Shown here piece after piece: positions 1-8,765 of a stretch of 64,000 nt of DNA. The position numbers were made by a program, and so were the translations under genes. The stretch is from NCBI RefSeq assembly GCF_022870865.1, contig NZ_CP091508.1, forward strand, positions 992,001-1,056,000, read 5' to 3'. Source of the DNA: Uruburuella testudinis (GTDB lineage: Bacteria > Pseudomonadota > Gammaproteobacteria > Burkholderiales > Neisseriaceae). Under the pieces are notes generated by a model. That model was not told the origin of the DNA and did no database searches. It was given only the letters and a program-made list of their open reading frames with translations. Position 1 is the stretch's first letter. Each line of letters opens with the position of its first letter.

Positions 1-26
1 AATCGAATTGTCAGGGCACTCTAGAA
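1..26. repeat. Partial R1 repeat, right end
   Basis: The sequence TGTCAGGGCACTCTAG at the window edge matches the right inverted end of the R1 interspersed repeat, which at its full copies reads TCAGGATACCCTAG or TCAGGACACCCTAG. The rest of this copy lies outside the window. The SPOR-protein gene starts 55 bp further on. Confidence 0.55.
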
Positions 27-80
27 CAGGCGGTTAACGGCATCGGCTGCGGCTTGAATAATATAGAAATAAGGTGTTTT

Positions 81-827
81 ATGAACGCAAAAAAACAATA
101 TGGTAAAGGCCTTTCGGGCTTTGTGCTGGGCTTGCTGCTGGCCACGCTGGTGATTGCCGGCGTGCTGTTTTTCCTCAACCAAAGCAATAAAAAAGCATTT
201 AAAGAAGAAGTGCAGAAAGAATTGCCGCCGCCGCCGGAAGTTTTGGTGCCGAAAGACAGCTTGCCTGCATCTGTGCCGCAAGTGCCGGCCAGTGCCGAAG
301 ATTTTTCAGCCTCTGATGTGTTGGGCGATTTTATTTTGGAACAGCAAACCGACGAAGCTGCCAGTGCCGTAACCCCGGCCGCGCCGCCTGTGCGCCGTGA
401 GCAACCGCGCGTAGAGCCGAAGCCTCAAGCCGCCAAGCCGGCAGCCAAGCCTGCCGAGAAAAAAGCCGAGCCGAAACCGGCTGCTAAGCCCACACCCGAG
501 CAAATTCTGAACAGTGGCAGTATCGAAAAAGCACGTAAAGACGCGCAGGCCGAAAAAGCGCAAAGCAAACCGCAGGCATCGGTCGGCGCTGCAACTTCAG
601 GCCGTTTGGTGGTGCAGATGGGCTCGTTCGGCGACCGTCAAAGTGCTGAAGCACACCGTGCCAAGCTGGCCATGATGGGTGTGTCTTCAAACGTCAGCGA
701 AGCCACGGTAAACGGCAAGCCGGTTTATCGCGTGCAAAGCGGCCGCTTGAGCAAAGCCGATGCCGACCGCACCCGGAAAACTTTGCAGCAAAACGGTATC
801 GACAGTTTTGCCCGTTCGGTGAAATAA
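81..827 (+). CDS. SPOR-domain cell-division protein (FtsN-like)
   Basis: The protein has 248 residues. A short basic cytoplasmic head is followed by one membrane segment at about residues 10-33, then a long linker rich in Pro, Ala, Lys and Glu. The last 75 residues form a SPOR domain (VVQMGSFGDRQSAEAHRAKL and YRVQSGRLSKADADR). SPOR domains bind denuded septal peptidoglycan, and this layout is that of FtsN-like proteins acting in the periplasm at the division site. The ATG at 81 is chosen because AAGGTG lies just upstream; an in-frame TTG at 54 has no such site. The VOC gene follows after 20 bp. The SPOR assignment is firm; equivalence to FtsN is inferred from topology. Confidence 0.85.
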   Translation: MNAKKQYGKGLSGFVLGLLLATLVIAGVLFFLNQSNKKAFKEEVQKELPPPPEVLVPKDSLPASVPQVPASAEDFSASDVLGDFILEQQTDEAASAVTPAAPPVRREQPRVEPKPQAAKPAAKPAEKKAEPKPAAKPTPEQILNSGSIEKARKDAQAEKAQSKPQASVGAATSGRLVVQMGSFGDRQSAEAHRAKLAMMGVSSNVSEATVNGKPVYRVQSGRLSKADADRTRKTLQQNGIDSFARSVK

Positions 828-847
828 AATATTGAGGGCGGCGCGTG

Positions 848-1276
848 ATGGCATTTGAAATTCTAGGCATTGACCATGTGGTGCTGCGCATCCGCAACCG
901 CCAACGTATGCTGGATTTTTACTGCAAGGTGTTGGGCTGTACATTGGAGCGTGAGTTAACCGATTTGGGTTTGATCCAGCTGCGGGCAGGGCGTTCGATT
1001 ATTGATTTTGCCCCCATCGACAAACCGTTGGGGCAGGCCAGAAGCGGCGAGCCTCTGCCCGAACATGCCAATCTCGAGCATTTCTGCCTGCGCATCGAGC
1101 CGTTTGACGAAGCTTTGCTGACCGCCCATCTTCAGGCGCACGGCATCCGAATGGAGGAGCCTGCCGTGCGTTATGGCGGCGACGGCTTCGGGCCTTCGAT
1201 TTTTATTACCGACCCGGAAGGGAACATTGTAGAATTAAAAGGCGCACCCGAGCGGCCACCGCTTGAGGCCGTCTGA
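848..1276 (+). CDS. VOC family (glyoxalase/bleomycin resistance-like) protein
   Basis: A 142-residue single-domain vicinal-oxygen-chelate protein. The N-terminal pattern IDHVVLRIRN..RMLDFYCKVLG and the C-terminal IFITDPEGNIVELKG are typical, with likely metal ligands His near residue 10 and Glu near the end. The substrate cannot be told from sequence; relatives include glyoxalase I-like and dioxygenase-like proteins. A GTG three bases earlier (845) is an alternative start. The gene ends inside a DNA uptake sequence: GAGGCCGTCTGA encodes Glu-Ala-Val-stop. Confidence 0.85.
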   Translation: MAFEILGIDHVVLRIRNRQRMLDFYCKVLGCTLERELTDLGLIQLRAGRSIIDFAPIDKPLGQARSGEPLPEHANLEHFCLRIEPFDEALLTAHLQAHGIRMEEPAVRYGGDGFGPSIFITDPEGNIVELKGAPERPPLEAV

Positions 1277-1335
1277 AAATATGGCTTTGAAAACCAGACA
1301 AACCGCATCAATTAATGTTGTTAAAGGATAAAAAT

Positions 1336-2037
1336 ATGAAATTGAAACCTCTGCTGTTGGCCGCTGCCGTTACTTTCGGCTTGGCCGCTCAAGCTTACGC
1401 CGCGCCGGTCGAGGGGCAGGATTACACCGTATTGGCCAAACCTATTCCGCAAACACAGGCAGACAAAATCGAAGTGTTGGAATTTTTCGGTTATTTTTGC
1501 GTGCATTGCTACCATCTCGACCCGGTATTGCTGAAGCATGCCCGCAGCTTCCCGGCCGACACTTATTTGCGCACCGAACATGTGGTGTGGCAGCCGGACA
1601 TGCTGGGTTTGGCTCGTGTGGCGGCAGCGGTTAACCAGTCGGGTTTGAAATACCAGGCAAATCCGGCGGTGTTTGAAGCGGTTTATGCCCAAAAAATCAA
1701 TTTGGCCGATTCGGCAACATTCAAACAGTGGGCTGAAAGTCAAAAAAGCTTTGACGGTAAAAAGCTGATTGCCGCTTATGATTCGTTCAGCAATCAGGCT
1801 CAAGCCAAAAAAATGGAAGAACTGACCAACACCTATCAAATCAGCGGCACGCCCACTGTGATTGTGGGCGGCAAATATCAGGTGAAATTCACCGGCGACT
1901 GGCAGGCCGGCATGAAAACCATTGATGAGCTGGTGGCAAAAGTGCGCAGCGAACGCGGCATGAAAGCGCCGGCAGCCAAGGCGGCTTCTGCTTTGAAAAG
2001 CAAAGGCGCTTCGTTTGCCAAAACCGCCAACCAATAA
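1336..2037 (+). CDS. dsbA: Thiol:disulfide interchange protein DsbA
   Basis: A 233-residue periplasmic oxidase with a signal peptide ending near AQAYA-AP (about residue 22) and a thioredoxin fold. The active-site pair is C55-V-H-C58 in EFFGYFCVHCYHLDP, and the cis-proline loop reads SGTPTVIVGG. DsbA oxidises cysteine pairs in exported proteins. There is no lipobox Cys at the cleavage site, so this resembles the soluble rather than the lipoprotein Neisseria DsbA forms. The ATG at 1336 follows AAGGATAAAA. The tail after the fold is Ala/Lys-rich. The downstream hairpin carries a foreign-dialect uptake sequence. Confidence 0.93.
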   Translation: MKLKPLLLAAAVTFGLAAQAYAAPVEGQDYTVLAKPIPQTQADKIEVLEFFGYFCVHCYHLDPVLLKHARSFPADTYLRTEHVVWQPDMLGLARVAAAVNQSGLKYQANPAVFEAVYAQKINLADSATFKQWAESQKSFDGKKLIAAYDSFSNQAQAKKMEELTNTYQISGTPTVIVGGKYQVKFTGDWQAGMKTIDELVAKVRSERGMKAPAAKAASALKSKGASFAKTANQ

Positions 2038-2123
2038 ACGTGTGTCAATGATTCGTATCTATTCGGAAACTAAGCCGGCAAGGTTGCAGGTTGATGCAGC
2101 CGGCTCAGTTTGATGAATGGGTG

Positions 2124-2159
2124 TCAGGCAGCCTGGGATATCCTTGCAGGCTGCCTGAA
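2124..2159. terminator. dsbA terminator built from an AGGCTGCCTGAA uptake-sequence pair
   Basis: TCAGGCAGCCT (2124-2134) and AGGCTGCCTGAA (2148-2159) form an inverted repeat with a 13-base loop. AGGCTGCCTGAA is the uptake-sequence dialect known from Simonsiella-like relatives, whereas nearly every other uptake sequence in this window reads AGGCCGTCTGAA. Function as a terminator is inferred from position after dsbA. Confidence 0.6.
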
Positions 2160-2325
2160 GCTTTTTGGCCGATGATAATGGTGGCCGTCTGAAAAATAGG
2201 ATGACCGCTTAATCGCCCTTTAAGAAGATGCGGTAAAACGGCGCTATCATACGCTGCGGTCTGATGCGGTGCTGTTGCACCGACAGTTGGAGTGGATTTC
2301 AAAGCAGTAGGAAGAATAGGTGTTT

Positions 2326-3150
2326 ATGGATATTGTGTTGTTGTTTAAAGCCCTGATTTTGGGCATTATCGAAGGGTTGACCGAATTTCTGCCGGTGTCG
2401 AGCACCGGGCATTTGATTGTATTCGGCGACTTATTGAATTTCCACAGTAAGGGCAAAGTGTTTGAAATCGCCATCCAGCTTGGTGCGGTATTGGCGGTGA
2501 TTTTTGAATACCGCAGCCGTTTCACGCATGTGCTGACCCATATCGGCAAAGATCCGGCGGTTAACCGCTTTGTGGTAAACCTGATTGTGGCTTTTATTCC
2601 GGCAGCTGTGGTGGGGCTGATTTTCAGCAAGCAGATTAAAGAAGTGTTGTTTAACCCGCTGACCGTAGCCACGGCTTTGGTGTTGGGCGGATTTTTTATT
2701 TTGTGGGTGGAGCGGCGCCAAAGCACACGGCCGCCGAAAGTGATGCATGTAGACGACATGAAAATGCGAGATGCGCTGGTGGTGGGTTTGGCGCAGATTT
2801 GCGCATTGGTGCCGGGCACTTCGCGTTCGGGCAGTACCATCATGGGCGGCATGCTGTGGGGCTTGGAGCGTAAAGTTGCCACCGAGTTTTCATTTTTTCT
2901 GGCCGTGCCGGTGATGATTGCCGCCACCACTTATGATGTGCTTAAGCATTACAGCCTGTTTACCGCCGAAGATATCGGCTTGATTGCGGTGGGCTTCGTG
3001 GCTGCTTTTTTTGCCGGTTTGCTGGCGGTTAAAGCATTATTGAAATTTGTATCCAGCAAAAATTATGTGCCTTTTGCCTATTACCGCATCATTTTCGGCG
3101 GCCTGGTGCTGCTGACATGGGCTATGGGCTGGGTAGACTGGAACGCATAA
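2326..3150 (+). CDS. uppP: Undecaprenyl-diphosphatase UppP (BacA)
   Basis: A 274-residue polytopic inner-membrane enzyme that dephosphorylates undecaprenyl diphosphate to recycle the lipid carrier for peptidoglycan. Both signature regions are present: the N-terminal [15 protein letters not shown] (E16, E20, H29) and the second catalytic motif PGTSRSG. The ATG at 2326 is preferred over a GTG at 2320 because AGGAAGAATAGG lies upstream. Length and hydrophobic profile are those of the family. It is followed by a gene-free stretch with repeat ends. Confidence 0.95.
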   Translation: MDIVLLFKALILGIIEGLTEFLPVSSTGHLIVFGDLLNFHSKGKVFEIAIQLGAVLAVIFEYRSRFTHVLTHIGKDPAVNRFVVNLIVAFIPAAVVGLIFSKQIKEVLFNPLTVATALVLGGFFILWVERRQSTRPPKVMHVDDMKMRDALVVGLAQICALVPGTSRSGSTIMGGMLWGLERKVATEFSFFLAVPVMIAATTYDVLKHYSLFTAEDIGLIAVGFVAAFFAGLLAVKALLKFVSSKNYVPFAYYRIIFGGLVLLTWAMGWVDWNA

Positions 3151-3165
3151 CCATCTTCGTTTAAT

Positions 3166-3228
3166 ACTCATTCACAACAATAATCCAATGGCGTTGATTT
3201 GCCTGTGCTTGAAGAGGACTGGTTTTGC
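3166..3228. repeat. R2 interspersed repeat, partial copy
   Basis: ACTCATTCACAACAATAATC and the internal GGCGTTG match the left half of the R2 family. The right half is missing, and the copy runs straight into a solitary R1 end at 3228. Position within the 345-bp gap between uppP and the ABC receptor gene. Confidence 0.55.
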
Positions 3229-3269
3229 TAGGGTGTCCTGATGTGGCCGTCTGAATATTCAGACGGCCT
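3228..3269. repeat. Solo R1 end followed by inverted-DUS hairpin
   Basis: CTAGGGTGTCCTGA at 3228-3241 is identical to the left end of the full R1 copy at 6431, but no R1 body follows. Instead GCCGTCTGAA-TA-TTCAGACGGC forms a terminator-type hairpin at 3245-3269, suitable for ending uppP transcription. Confidence 0.6.
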
Positions 3270-3496
3270 GTTTGGTTGTAATAACCATATTTTTGCCCAA
3301 CTGATAAAACCAGTGCCAACAAGTGTTGCTGTTGCGCTGCTGATTGGCATAATGCGCTTTTTATCGGCTTGTTGCTAATATTTCCTACGCCGTAATCGGG
3401 TGGTGCATCGGAGTTTACAAGCCTTTACGAAGTGCATTTTCCGATTTTTTAGCCTAATATTCCGAAGATTGAAAAATGTGCAAAAGGATAGGCATT

Positions 3497-4501
3497 ATGA
3501 AGTTTCACATCCCTGCCAAACCGGCATTGGGCATGCTGGCCGTGTTGTTGGCCGCCTGTTCGCCGGCAGAGCAAAAAAGCGGCACGGCTGCGGCACCGGC
3601 ATCGGGCGAGGTTAAAAAAGTAGCGATTACGGCCATTGTGGAGCATCCGGCGCTGGATAATGTGCGCAAGGGGGTGCTGGAAGAATTAAAAGCACAAGGC
3701 TTTGAAGAAGGCAAAAATTTGCAGGTCGACTTTCAAACCGCACAAGGCAGCACGGCAACGGCAGGGCAGATTGCCAAAAAATTTGTCGGCGACAAGCCGG
3801 ACGTGATTGTGGCGATTGCCACACCCAGCGCGCAATCGATGGTGGCCGCCACCAAGTCGATTCCGATTGTGTATGCGGCGGTTACCGACCCGGTAGCGGC
3901 CAAGCTGGTGCCGGGCTGGGAGGCTTCAAACACCAATGTAACCGGTGTATCTGACGAATTGCCGCTGGCACCGCAAATCGACTTGATGAAGAAAATTATT
4001 CCTAATCTGAAATCGATAGGCTATGTTTACAGCCCGGGCGAAGTGAATTCTGCGATTGTGTTCGATCAGCTCAAAGCGGCGTTGGCAGGTGAAAATATCC
4101 GGGTAGATGCCGCACCGGCACAACGGAGCGTGGATGTGCCGACTGCAGCGCGCAGCTTGAAAGGCAAAGCCGATGTGATTTATACCTCGTTGGATAACAA
4201 TGTGGTGTCGTCATTTGAGTCGCTGTATAAAGTGGCTGTGGAAAACAAACTGCCGCTGGTGGCTTCCGATACCGGCTCGGTTGCACGCGGTGCTGTTGCG
4301 GCTTTGGGCGTGAATTATTTCGACTTGGGCCGGAAAACCGGCGACACGGTGGCGCGTATTCTGAAAGGCACACCGGCAGGCGAGATTCCCTCTGCCCGCA
4401 TGGACAAGCTGGATTTGATTGTGAGCAAGAAACATGCGGCCGAGCAAGGCATCACCCTTTCCGACGAGGTGTTGCAGGAAGCTGCCGAAGTGCAGGAATA
4501 G
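3497..4501 (+). CDS. ABC transporter substrate-binding lipoprotein (TrpX-like family)
   Basis: A 334-residue receptor with a lipoprotein signal peptide ending LLAAC (lipidated Cys21), followed by an Ala/Gly-rich tether. The mature part has the two-lobed fold of the ABC_sub_bind family: VAITAIVEHPALDNVRKGV, VDFQTAQGS, VIVAIATPSAQSM, IPIVYAAVTDP and GVNYFDLGRKTG. Family members include tryptophan and other amino-acid receptors, but the ligand here is unknown. ATG 3497 has AAAGGATAGG upstream. The permease and ATPase genes follow 240 bp downstream, so the three form one importer, with a hairpin between receptor and permease that may keep receptor expression higher. Confidence 0.88.
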   Translation: MKFHIPAKPALGMLAVLLAACSPAEQKSGTAAAPASGEVKKVAITAIVEHPALDNVRKGVLEELKAQGFEEGKNLQVDFQTAQGSTATAGQIAKKFVGDKPDVIVAIATPSAQSMVAATKSIPIVYAAVTDPVAAKLVPGWEASNTNVTGVSDELPLAPQIDLMKKIIPNLKSIGYVYSPGEVNSAIVFDQLKAALAGENIRVDAAPAQRSVDVPTAARSLKGKADVIYTSLDNNVVSSFESLYKVAVENKLPLVASDTGSVARGAVAALGVNYFDLGRKTGDTVARILKGTPAGEIPSARMDKLDLIVSKKHAAEQGITLSDEVLQEAAEVQE

Positions 4502-4522
4502 CCGTACGCGAATCATAGCATG

Positions 4523-4575
4523 AGGCCGTCTGAAACCTGTGGCAACAGGGTAAGGTTTGTTTTCAGACGGCCTTT
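4523..4575. terminator. Inverted-DUS hairpin after ABC receptor gene
   Basis: AGGCCGTCTGAAAC and GTTTTCAGACGGCCT pair around a 27-base loop, followed by TTTC. It probably ends or attenuates transcription from the receptor gene into the permease gene. Confidence 0.65.
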
Positions 4576-4634
4576 CTATTTTATTTGTTTAACCATATAG
4601 CAGAAAAGCCCGCCCATGCTGCAAGGCAGTATGA

Positions 4635-4703
4635 TATCCATTCACCAACACAACCTGACAGCGTTGGCTCGCCGCCTTGCCGGCTATTTTTGCGAATGGG
4701 TAT
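4635..4703. repeat. R2 interspersed repeat, short complete copy
   Basis: Inverted ends TATCCATTCA and TGCGAATGGGTAT enclose about 45 bp containing AACCTGACAGCGTTGGCT, the R2 core. It lies immediately upstream of the ABC permease gene. Confidence 0.65.
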
Positions 4704-4740
4704 AAACTGGAGTTTTCTGTTATAACAAAGAAATTTTATT

Positions 4741-5643
4741 ATGTCTGTTGAAGCTTTATTCGGTGCATTTGAAAGCGGCCTGATTTATGCCCTAGTGGCG
4801 ATGGGCGTGCTGATTTCATTCCGCATTCTTGATTTTCCCGATCTGACTGCCGACGGCAGCTTTCCGCTTGGCGGTGCTGTAGCGGCAGTGTGTATTGTCG
4901 GCGGTATGAATCCGTGGCTGGCATGTGCCGCCGGTATGGCTGCGGGGGCAGCGGCCGGTGTGGTCACCGCCTGGCTGCATGTGTCGTTAGGTATTTTGCA
5001 GCTGTTGGCCAGTATTTTGGTGATGGTGGCACTTTATTCGGTCAACCTGCGCATTATGGGCGCGCCCAATCTGCCGCTGATTGGCGAGCAAACCGTGTTC
5101 AGCCCCTTTGTAGCGGCTGATTTCAGTAATCAATATTGGGTGCAGCCGCTGATTGTGTTGGGTTTTGTGTTGGCGGCAAAATTATTGTTAGACTGGTTTT
5201 TTGCGACCGAAGCCGGTTTGAGCATGCGCGCCACCGGTGCCAACAGCCGTATGGCACGGGCGCAGGGCGTGGGCACTTCCAAAATGATTATTATCGGCAT
5301 GGCCATTTCCAATGCGCTGATTGCGCTGGGCGGCGCGCTGTTTGTGCAAACCCAGGGCGGGGCGGATATTTCTATCGGTGTGGGCACTATTGTTATCGGC
5401 TTGGCAGCGGTGATTATCGGTGAAACGCTGCTGCCGAGTAAGCGCATCGCGGTGGTGGTGTTGTCGGTGATTGTAGGGGCGGTGCTTTACCGCTGGTTTA
5501 TCGCACTGGCCTTGGGCAGCGATACTTTGCGCGATATCGGTTTCGGCCCGCAAGATTTAAACCTGCTGACTGCCGTTCTGGTAGTGATTGCCCTGCGCAT
5601 GCCCCATATCAAACGTTGGTTGAAAAGGAAACAAATATCATGA
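4741..5643 (+). CDS. ABC transporter permease (partner of the TrpX-like receptor)
   Basis: A 300-residue integral membrane protein with about eight hydrophobic segments, in the branched-chain-type permease class of uncharacterised importers paired with ABC_sub_bind receptors. Recognisable stretches are the N-terminal GLIYALVAMGVLISFRILDF, then DLTADGSFPLGGA, and the cytoplasmic coupling region LSMRATGANSRMARAQGVGT. It moves the receptor-delivered ligand across the inner membrane. Its TGA overlaps the ATPase start (ATGA), so the two are translationally coupled. The ribosome site before ATG 4741 is weak (AAAGAAA). Confidence 0.88.
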   Translation: MSVEALFGAFESGLIYALVAMGVLISFRILDFPDLTADGSFPLGGAVAAVCIVGGMNPWLACAAGMAAGAAAGVVTAWLHVSLGILQLLASILVMVALYSVNLRIMGAPNLPLIGEQTVFSPFVAADFSNQYWVQPLIVLGFVLAAKLLLDWFFATEAGLSMRATGANSRMARAQGVGTSKMIIIGMAISNALIALGGALFVQTQGGADISIGVGTIVIGLAAVIIGETLLPSKRIAVVVLSVIVGAVLYRWFIALALGSDTLRDIGFGPQDLNLLTAVLVVIALRMPHIKRWLKRKQIS

Positions 5644-6434
5644 TGCGCGCCGACAATCTTAAAATTACCTTCAATGCCGGCACACCGATTGAAAATCGCG
5701 CTTTGCGCGGCATGAGCCTGCAAATTGCCGATGGCGAGTTTGTTACCGTTATCGGCAGCAACGGCGCGGGTAAATCGACGTTTTTGAATGCTGTCAGCGG
5801 CGCCTTGCCGGTGGATTCGGGCAGCATCGTCATCAACGGCACCGACGTTACCCGGCTGCCGGCCCACAAGCGCGCGCACTTGGTGGCGCGTGTGTTTCAA
5901 GACCCGATGGCGGGCACCTGCGAAGCGCTCAGTATTGAAGAAAATATGGCGTTGGCTTATAAGCGCGGCCGTAAACGCCATTTGGGTTTGGCCTTAAATA
6001 AAGAAAACCGCGAGCTTTTCCGCCACAAGCTGGCCATGCTCAATTTGGGTTTGGAAAACCGCCTGACCGACCGCATGGGCTTGCTTTCAGGCGGCCAGCG
6101 CCAGGCCGTGAGCCTGCTGATGGCCAGTTTGCAGCCCAGCAAAATTTTGCTGTTGGACGAGCATACCGCCGCGCTTGATCCGAAAACCGCTGCATTTGTG
6201 ATGAACCTCACCGATCAAATCGTGCATGAAAACGGCTTGACCGCCATGATGGTTACCCATTCAATGCGCCAGGCGCTCGACCACGGCAGCCGCACAGTGA
6301 TGCTGCATCAGGGGCAGGTGGTGCTGGACGTGAGCGGCGACAAGCGCACCGGCATGGATGTGCCCGATTTGCTGCATATGTTTGAGCAGACGCGTGGTGA
6401 AAAAGTGGCGGATGATGCTTTGCTGCTTGACTAG
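5640..6434 (+). CDS. ABC transporter ATP-binding protein
   Basis: A 264-residue nucleotide-binding subunit. It shows Walker A (GSNGAGKST), a Q-loop region (ARVFQDPMAGT), the ABC signature LSGGQRQA, Walker B with catalytic Glu (KILLLDEHTAALDP) and the switch His in MMVTHSM. It powers the importer encoded by the two preceding genes. The start at 5640 gives a 4-base ATGA overlap with the permease; a second ATG at 5643 is equally possible. AAAAGGAAAC lies upstream. The TAG stop lies in the left inverted end of an R1 repeat that begins at 6431. Confidence 0.92.
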   Translation: MMRADNLKITFNAGTPIENRALRGMSLQIADGEFVTVIGSNGAGKSTFLNAVSGALPVDSGSIVINGTDVTRLPAHKRAHLVARVFQDPMAGTCEALSIEENMALAYKRGRKRHLGLALNKENRELFRHKLAMLNLGLENRLTDRMGLLSGGQRQAVSLLMASLQPSKILLLDEHTAALDPKTAAFVMNLTDQIVHENGLTAMMVTHSMRQALDHGSRTVMLHQGQVVLDVSGDKRTGMDVPDLLHMFEQTRGEKVADDALLLD

Positions 6435-6596
6435 GGTGTCCTGACCATTCAGAATTATTCAGATTTTTTGTGATAAAAGTGCAGATGCCAGGCAAAAAAC
6501 GCAGCAAGATTGGACATCTTGCGAAGCTTTTTAACGCAGCAGATGTGCTTTTAGCACAAAAAAGATGATGATATATGAATTGTCAGGATACCCTAG
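6431..6596. repeat. R1 MITE-like repeat, full copy
   Basis: The inverted ends are CTAGGGTGTCCTGAC (left) and GTCAGGATACCCTAG (right), 14 of 15 positions matching. The 135-bp body carries the conserved core (GGCAAAAAACGCAGCAAGAT and GCAGATGTGCTTTTAGC) in the orientation opposite to the copy at 24625. There is no transposase gene. The stop codon of the ABC ATPase lies inside the left end. Confidence 0.75.
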
Positions 6597-6604
6597 GAGC
6601 CTGG

Positions 6605-6631
6605 CAATTCAGAATTATCAAGACACCCTGG
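6605..6631. repeat. Second partial R1 end
   Basis: CAATTCAGAATTATCAAGACACCCTGG duplicates the terminal part of R1 right after the full copy, which suggests that a second element was inserted here and then lost its body. Confidence 0.45.
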
Positions 6632-6733
6632 GGCGGTTTAGCTTTCGTGCGCAAACCGCTGCGGGTCAGGTTGTTTTAACACATTGATACTTTTGCACGT
6701 TCACAGGCATTTTGCAAAAGTTTAAAATGGCTC

Positions 6734-6764
6734 AAAGGCCGTCTGAAACGTTCAGACGGCCTTT
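6734..6764. terminator. Inverted-DUS terminator
   Basis: AAAGGCCGTCTGAA and TTCAGACGGCCTTT form a near-perfect hairpin with a 3-base loop between the ABC operon and the convergent hemerythrin gene. It can serve both strands. Confidence 0.75.
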
Positions 6765-6788
6765 GATATGTTGTTTATCCATGGTTGC

Positions 6789-7298
6789 TTAAGCGCGCCT
6801 GCGGGCGGCCATAATTTTACCGATTTCAGCCAGTTTCTGCGGCGGTATTTTTTGTTTGCCCAAGTCAAACAGCGGCTCTTCAATGGCCAAATGCGCATCA
6901 TAGCCGGCGGTGAAGCGTTTCAATATGGCGGTATCGGGCCGATAATCGGGGTGGTTGCGCAGTTTGTCGAATTCTGTTTCCACCGCCGTCCAATTTGCAT
7001 GCAGGCTTTCGTGTTGGCGTAAAAGCTCGTTGATGTCTGGCTGCGCTTCGGGCGCGTATTGCAGCAGCAGCGGAAAATAATCCTGCTCTTCATCTTCATG
7101 GTGCAGCGGCGCGGCTACGTTGAAATATTGGCTGATCTGTCGGATGGTTTGCAACACAATATCGTTGCGGCCGTGTTTATTGATATAGTCGGGCAGCAGC
7201 TTCACTTGTTCGCAAAAGCGGCGCACTTTGCCGTGGCAGGCATAGAGCATATCAATCGGCTCGGCAAAGGTTACACTGCGGGTATCAAAAAGATTCAT
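6789..7298 (-). CDS. Hemerythrin-like HHE-domain protein
   Basis: A 169-residue all-helical protein with the HHE cation-binding pattern: His in YACHGKVRR (about residue 22), [13 protein letters not shown] in the middle, [10 protein letters not shown], and a closing HLAIEE. These His/Glu residues form the di-iron site of hemerythrin-like proteins, which bind oxygen or nitric oxide or take part in iron handling. AAAGGAGTTTGAT precedes the ATG. It is a single gene, convergent with the ABC operon. The specific role is not known. Confidence 0.85.
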   Translation of the reverse strand: MNLFDTRSVTFAEPIDMLYACHGKVRRFCEQVKLLPDYINKHGRNDIVLQTIRQISQYFNVAAPLHHEDEEQDYFPLLLQYAPEAQPDINELLRQHESLHANWTAVETEFDKLRNHPDYRPDTAILKRFTAGYDAHLAIEEPLFDLGKQKIPPQKLAEIGKIMAARRRA

Positions 7299-7549
7299 AT
7301 CAAACTCCTTTTAAGCCATATGATAACGCTTTTGCGCACCGCAGGCTATCTCGGGATAGCATATTCAATTCAAAATGCCTGCCGATACCGTTTCAGACGG
7401 CTTGAGGCAAGGAGGGGCGTTTTTATACTGGTTCCGCAAATAAGCCGGCGGGGCGGGTAATATAGTGGAATGATTAAGTTGCTGTATCGATTAATAAAAT
7501 CGTTTTATGGCTTCAGCTGCCGGGGTTTTCGGAATTTTCAGACGGCCAT

Positions 7550-7578
7550 AAAAACGCCCTGCATTAAAGCAGGGCGGT
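7550..7578 (-). terminator. Terminator of the metallo-hydrolase gene
   Basis: On the minus strand CGCCCTGC-TTTAAT-GCAGGGCG is followed by TTTTTAT, a classic intrinsic terminator 17 bp past the stop codon. Confidence 0.85.
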
Positions 7579-7594
7579 GGTGTTTGTTAGAGAC

Positions 7595-8479
7595 TCAGAA
7601 GCGGTAGCTTTGACCGTCGGCGGGCACTAAGACACGGTTTTGCAAGCCTTTTTCTTTTACATAATCGCGCAGTTGGGCACGGGAAAGGGCTGCGTGGTTA
7701 ACCGCATCCATATGGGTGGTGATGATTACGGCATCGGGGGCGGCGCGGTAAGCGCGGGCCACATCGTCTTTGCCCATAATAATGGAATCATTGTCAAAGC
7801 CGTCAACCTTGGCATAACCGGTATTCAGAATAATCACATCGGGCTTGAATGTTGCCAGCGCAGCATCAACTTCAGGGCGCCAAATGGTGTCGCCAACCAA
7901 ATAAACGGTTTTGTGCCCCGGGGCTTGGAACACAATGCCGGAAGCTTCGCCGAGCAAATCGGCCAGCGGCTTAACCTGATACATGGCATCGGTGCCGTGT
8001 TGGCCGCCGGTGCGGCTGATGCGCACGCCGCCGAATTCGGTATTGTCGCCATATACCCGCACATTGGTGAAACCTTGGCTGCGGATCAGTTGGGCATCGG
8101 CTTCATGTTGCGCAAAAATCGGCATGTTTTTCGGCAGCAGGCTTTGCGCGGCATCGTCCCAATGGTCGAGATGGGTGTGGGTTACAATCACGGCATCGGC
8201 TTTCATGACCTCTTCTGCCGGCATCGGCAATTCAATCAGCGGATTACGCAACTCGCTGCGGTAGGTGCCGGGAAAGCCGGGATAGGCGCCTTTTTTCGCC
8301 AGCATCGGGTCGATCAGGAAGGTTTTGCCGTTGTAATCGATTTTCAGCGTGGCGTTGCGAATCTGCTGGATTTCTACGCCTTGGGCGGCAGTGGGCGTGG
8401 AAGCGGCGGGGGTGTTGCAGGCAGCAAGGCCGGCGGCCAGCAGCAGGGCGGTGGCACTGCGGAATACAAAGTTTTTCAT
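7595..8479 (-). CDS. Lipoprotein metallo-beta-lactamase-fold hydrolase
   Basis: A 294-residue protein with a lipoprotein signal peptide ending LAAC (Cys21) and an MBL fold of the UlaG/RomA type. The metal motif is VTHTHLDHWDD, with further ligands expected in GGQHGTD, VYLVGDTIW and TTHMDAVNH. The lipobox suggests it is anchored to a membrane facing the periplasm. The family hydrolyses lactone, phosphodiester or thioester bonds, and the substrate here cannot be predicted. GGAAATCATCC precedes the ATG. A strong terminator follows. Confidence 0.85.
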   Translation of the reverse strand: MKNFVFRSATALLLAAGLAACNTPAASTPTAAQGVEIQQIRNATLKIDYNGKTFLIDPMLAKKGAYPGFPGTYRSELRNPLIELPMPAEEVMKADAVIVTHTHLDHWDDAAQSLLPKNMPIFAQHEADAQLIRSQGFTNVRVYGDNTEFGGVRISRTGGQHGTDAMYQVKPLADLLGEASGIVFQAPGHKTVYLVGDTIWRPEVDAALATFKPDVIILNTGYAKVDGFDNDSIIMGKDDVARAYRAAPDAVIITTHMDAVNHAALSRAQLRDYVKEKGLQNRVLVPADGQSYRF

Positions 8480-8606
8480 GGATGATTTCCGGTTGTGTGG
8501 TTGATGCTGTGTATTATGCGCTATTCACGGCTGATATAAAATCGGCCTGAAGGTCAATTATAGAAACTATCGGGCCATTGGGTTAAACTACGGTTTTGAA
8601 TCTTAC

Positions 8607-8745
8607 ATACCCATTCAGAAAAGTAACCTAACGGTGTTGGCTTGTTTGAGCTCGAAGAGGGTCGGCTTTGCTAAAGCGCTGAAGCGGTCAAAACTGCATT
8701 GTTTTCGGCCCCCCGCATTATCTGCTTACTTTTGTGAAGGGCTAT
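8607..8745. repeat. R2 interspersed repeat, long copy
   Basis: Begins ATACCCATTCAGAAAAGTAA and ends with TTACTTTTGTGAAGGGCTAT, the inverted counterpart, enclosing AACCTAACGGTGTTGGCT. The copy occupies the region just upstream of the GlxA-type gene, so it may contribute its promoter or leader. Confidence 0.65.
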
Positions 8746-8765
8746 TATATTTGGAGTGTCGAACC

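Noticed and set aside
1321..2034. Long minus-strand open frame opposite dsbA
   Set aside because: It is a shadow of the dsbA codons, has no ribosome site and no recognisable domain.
7461..7477. TATAGTGGAATGATTAA resembles the start of a Correia repeat end
   Set aside because: Only about 13 bases agree, no second inverted end is found within 200 bp, and the rest does not match.
8634..8765. N-terminal extension of the GlxA-type protein
   Set aside because: The extension is encoded by an R2 repeat and has no resemblance to the family; the ATG at 8766 is used.
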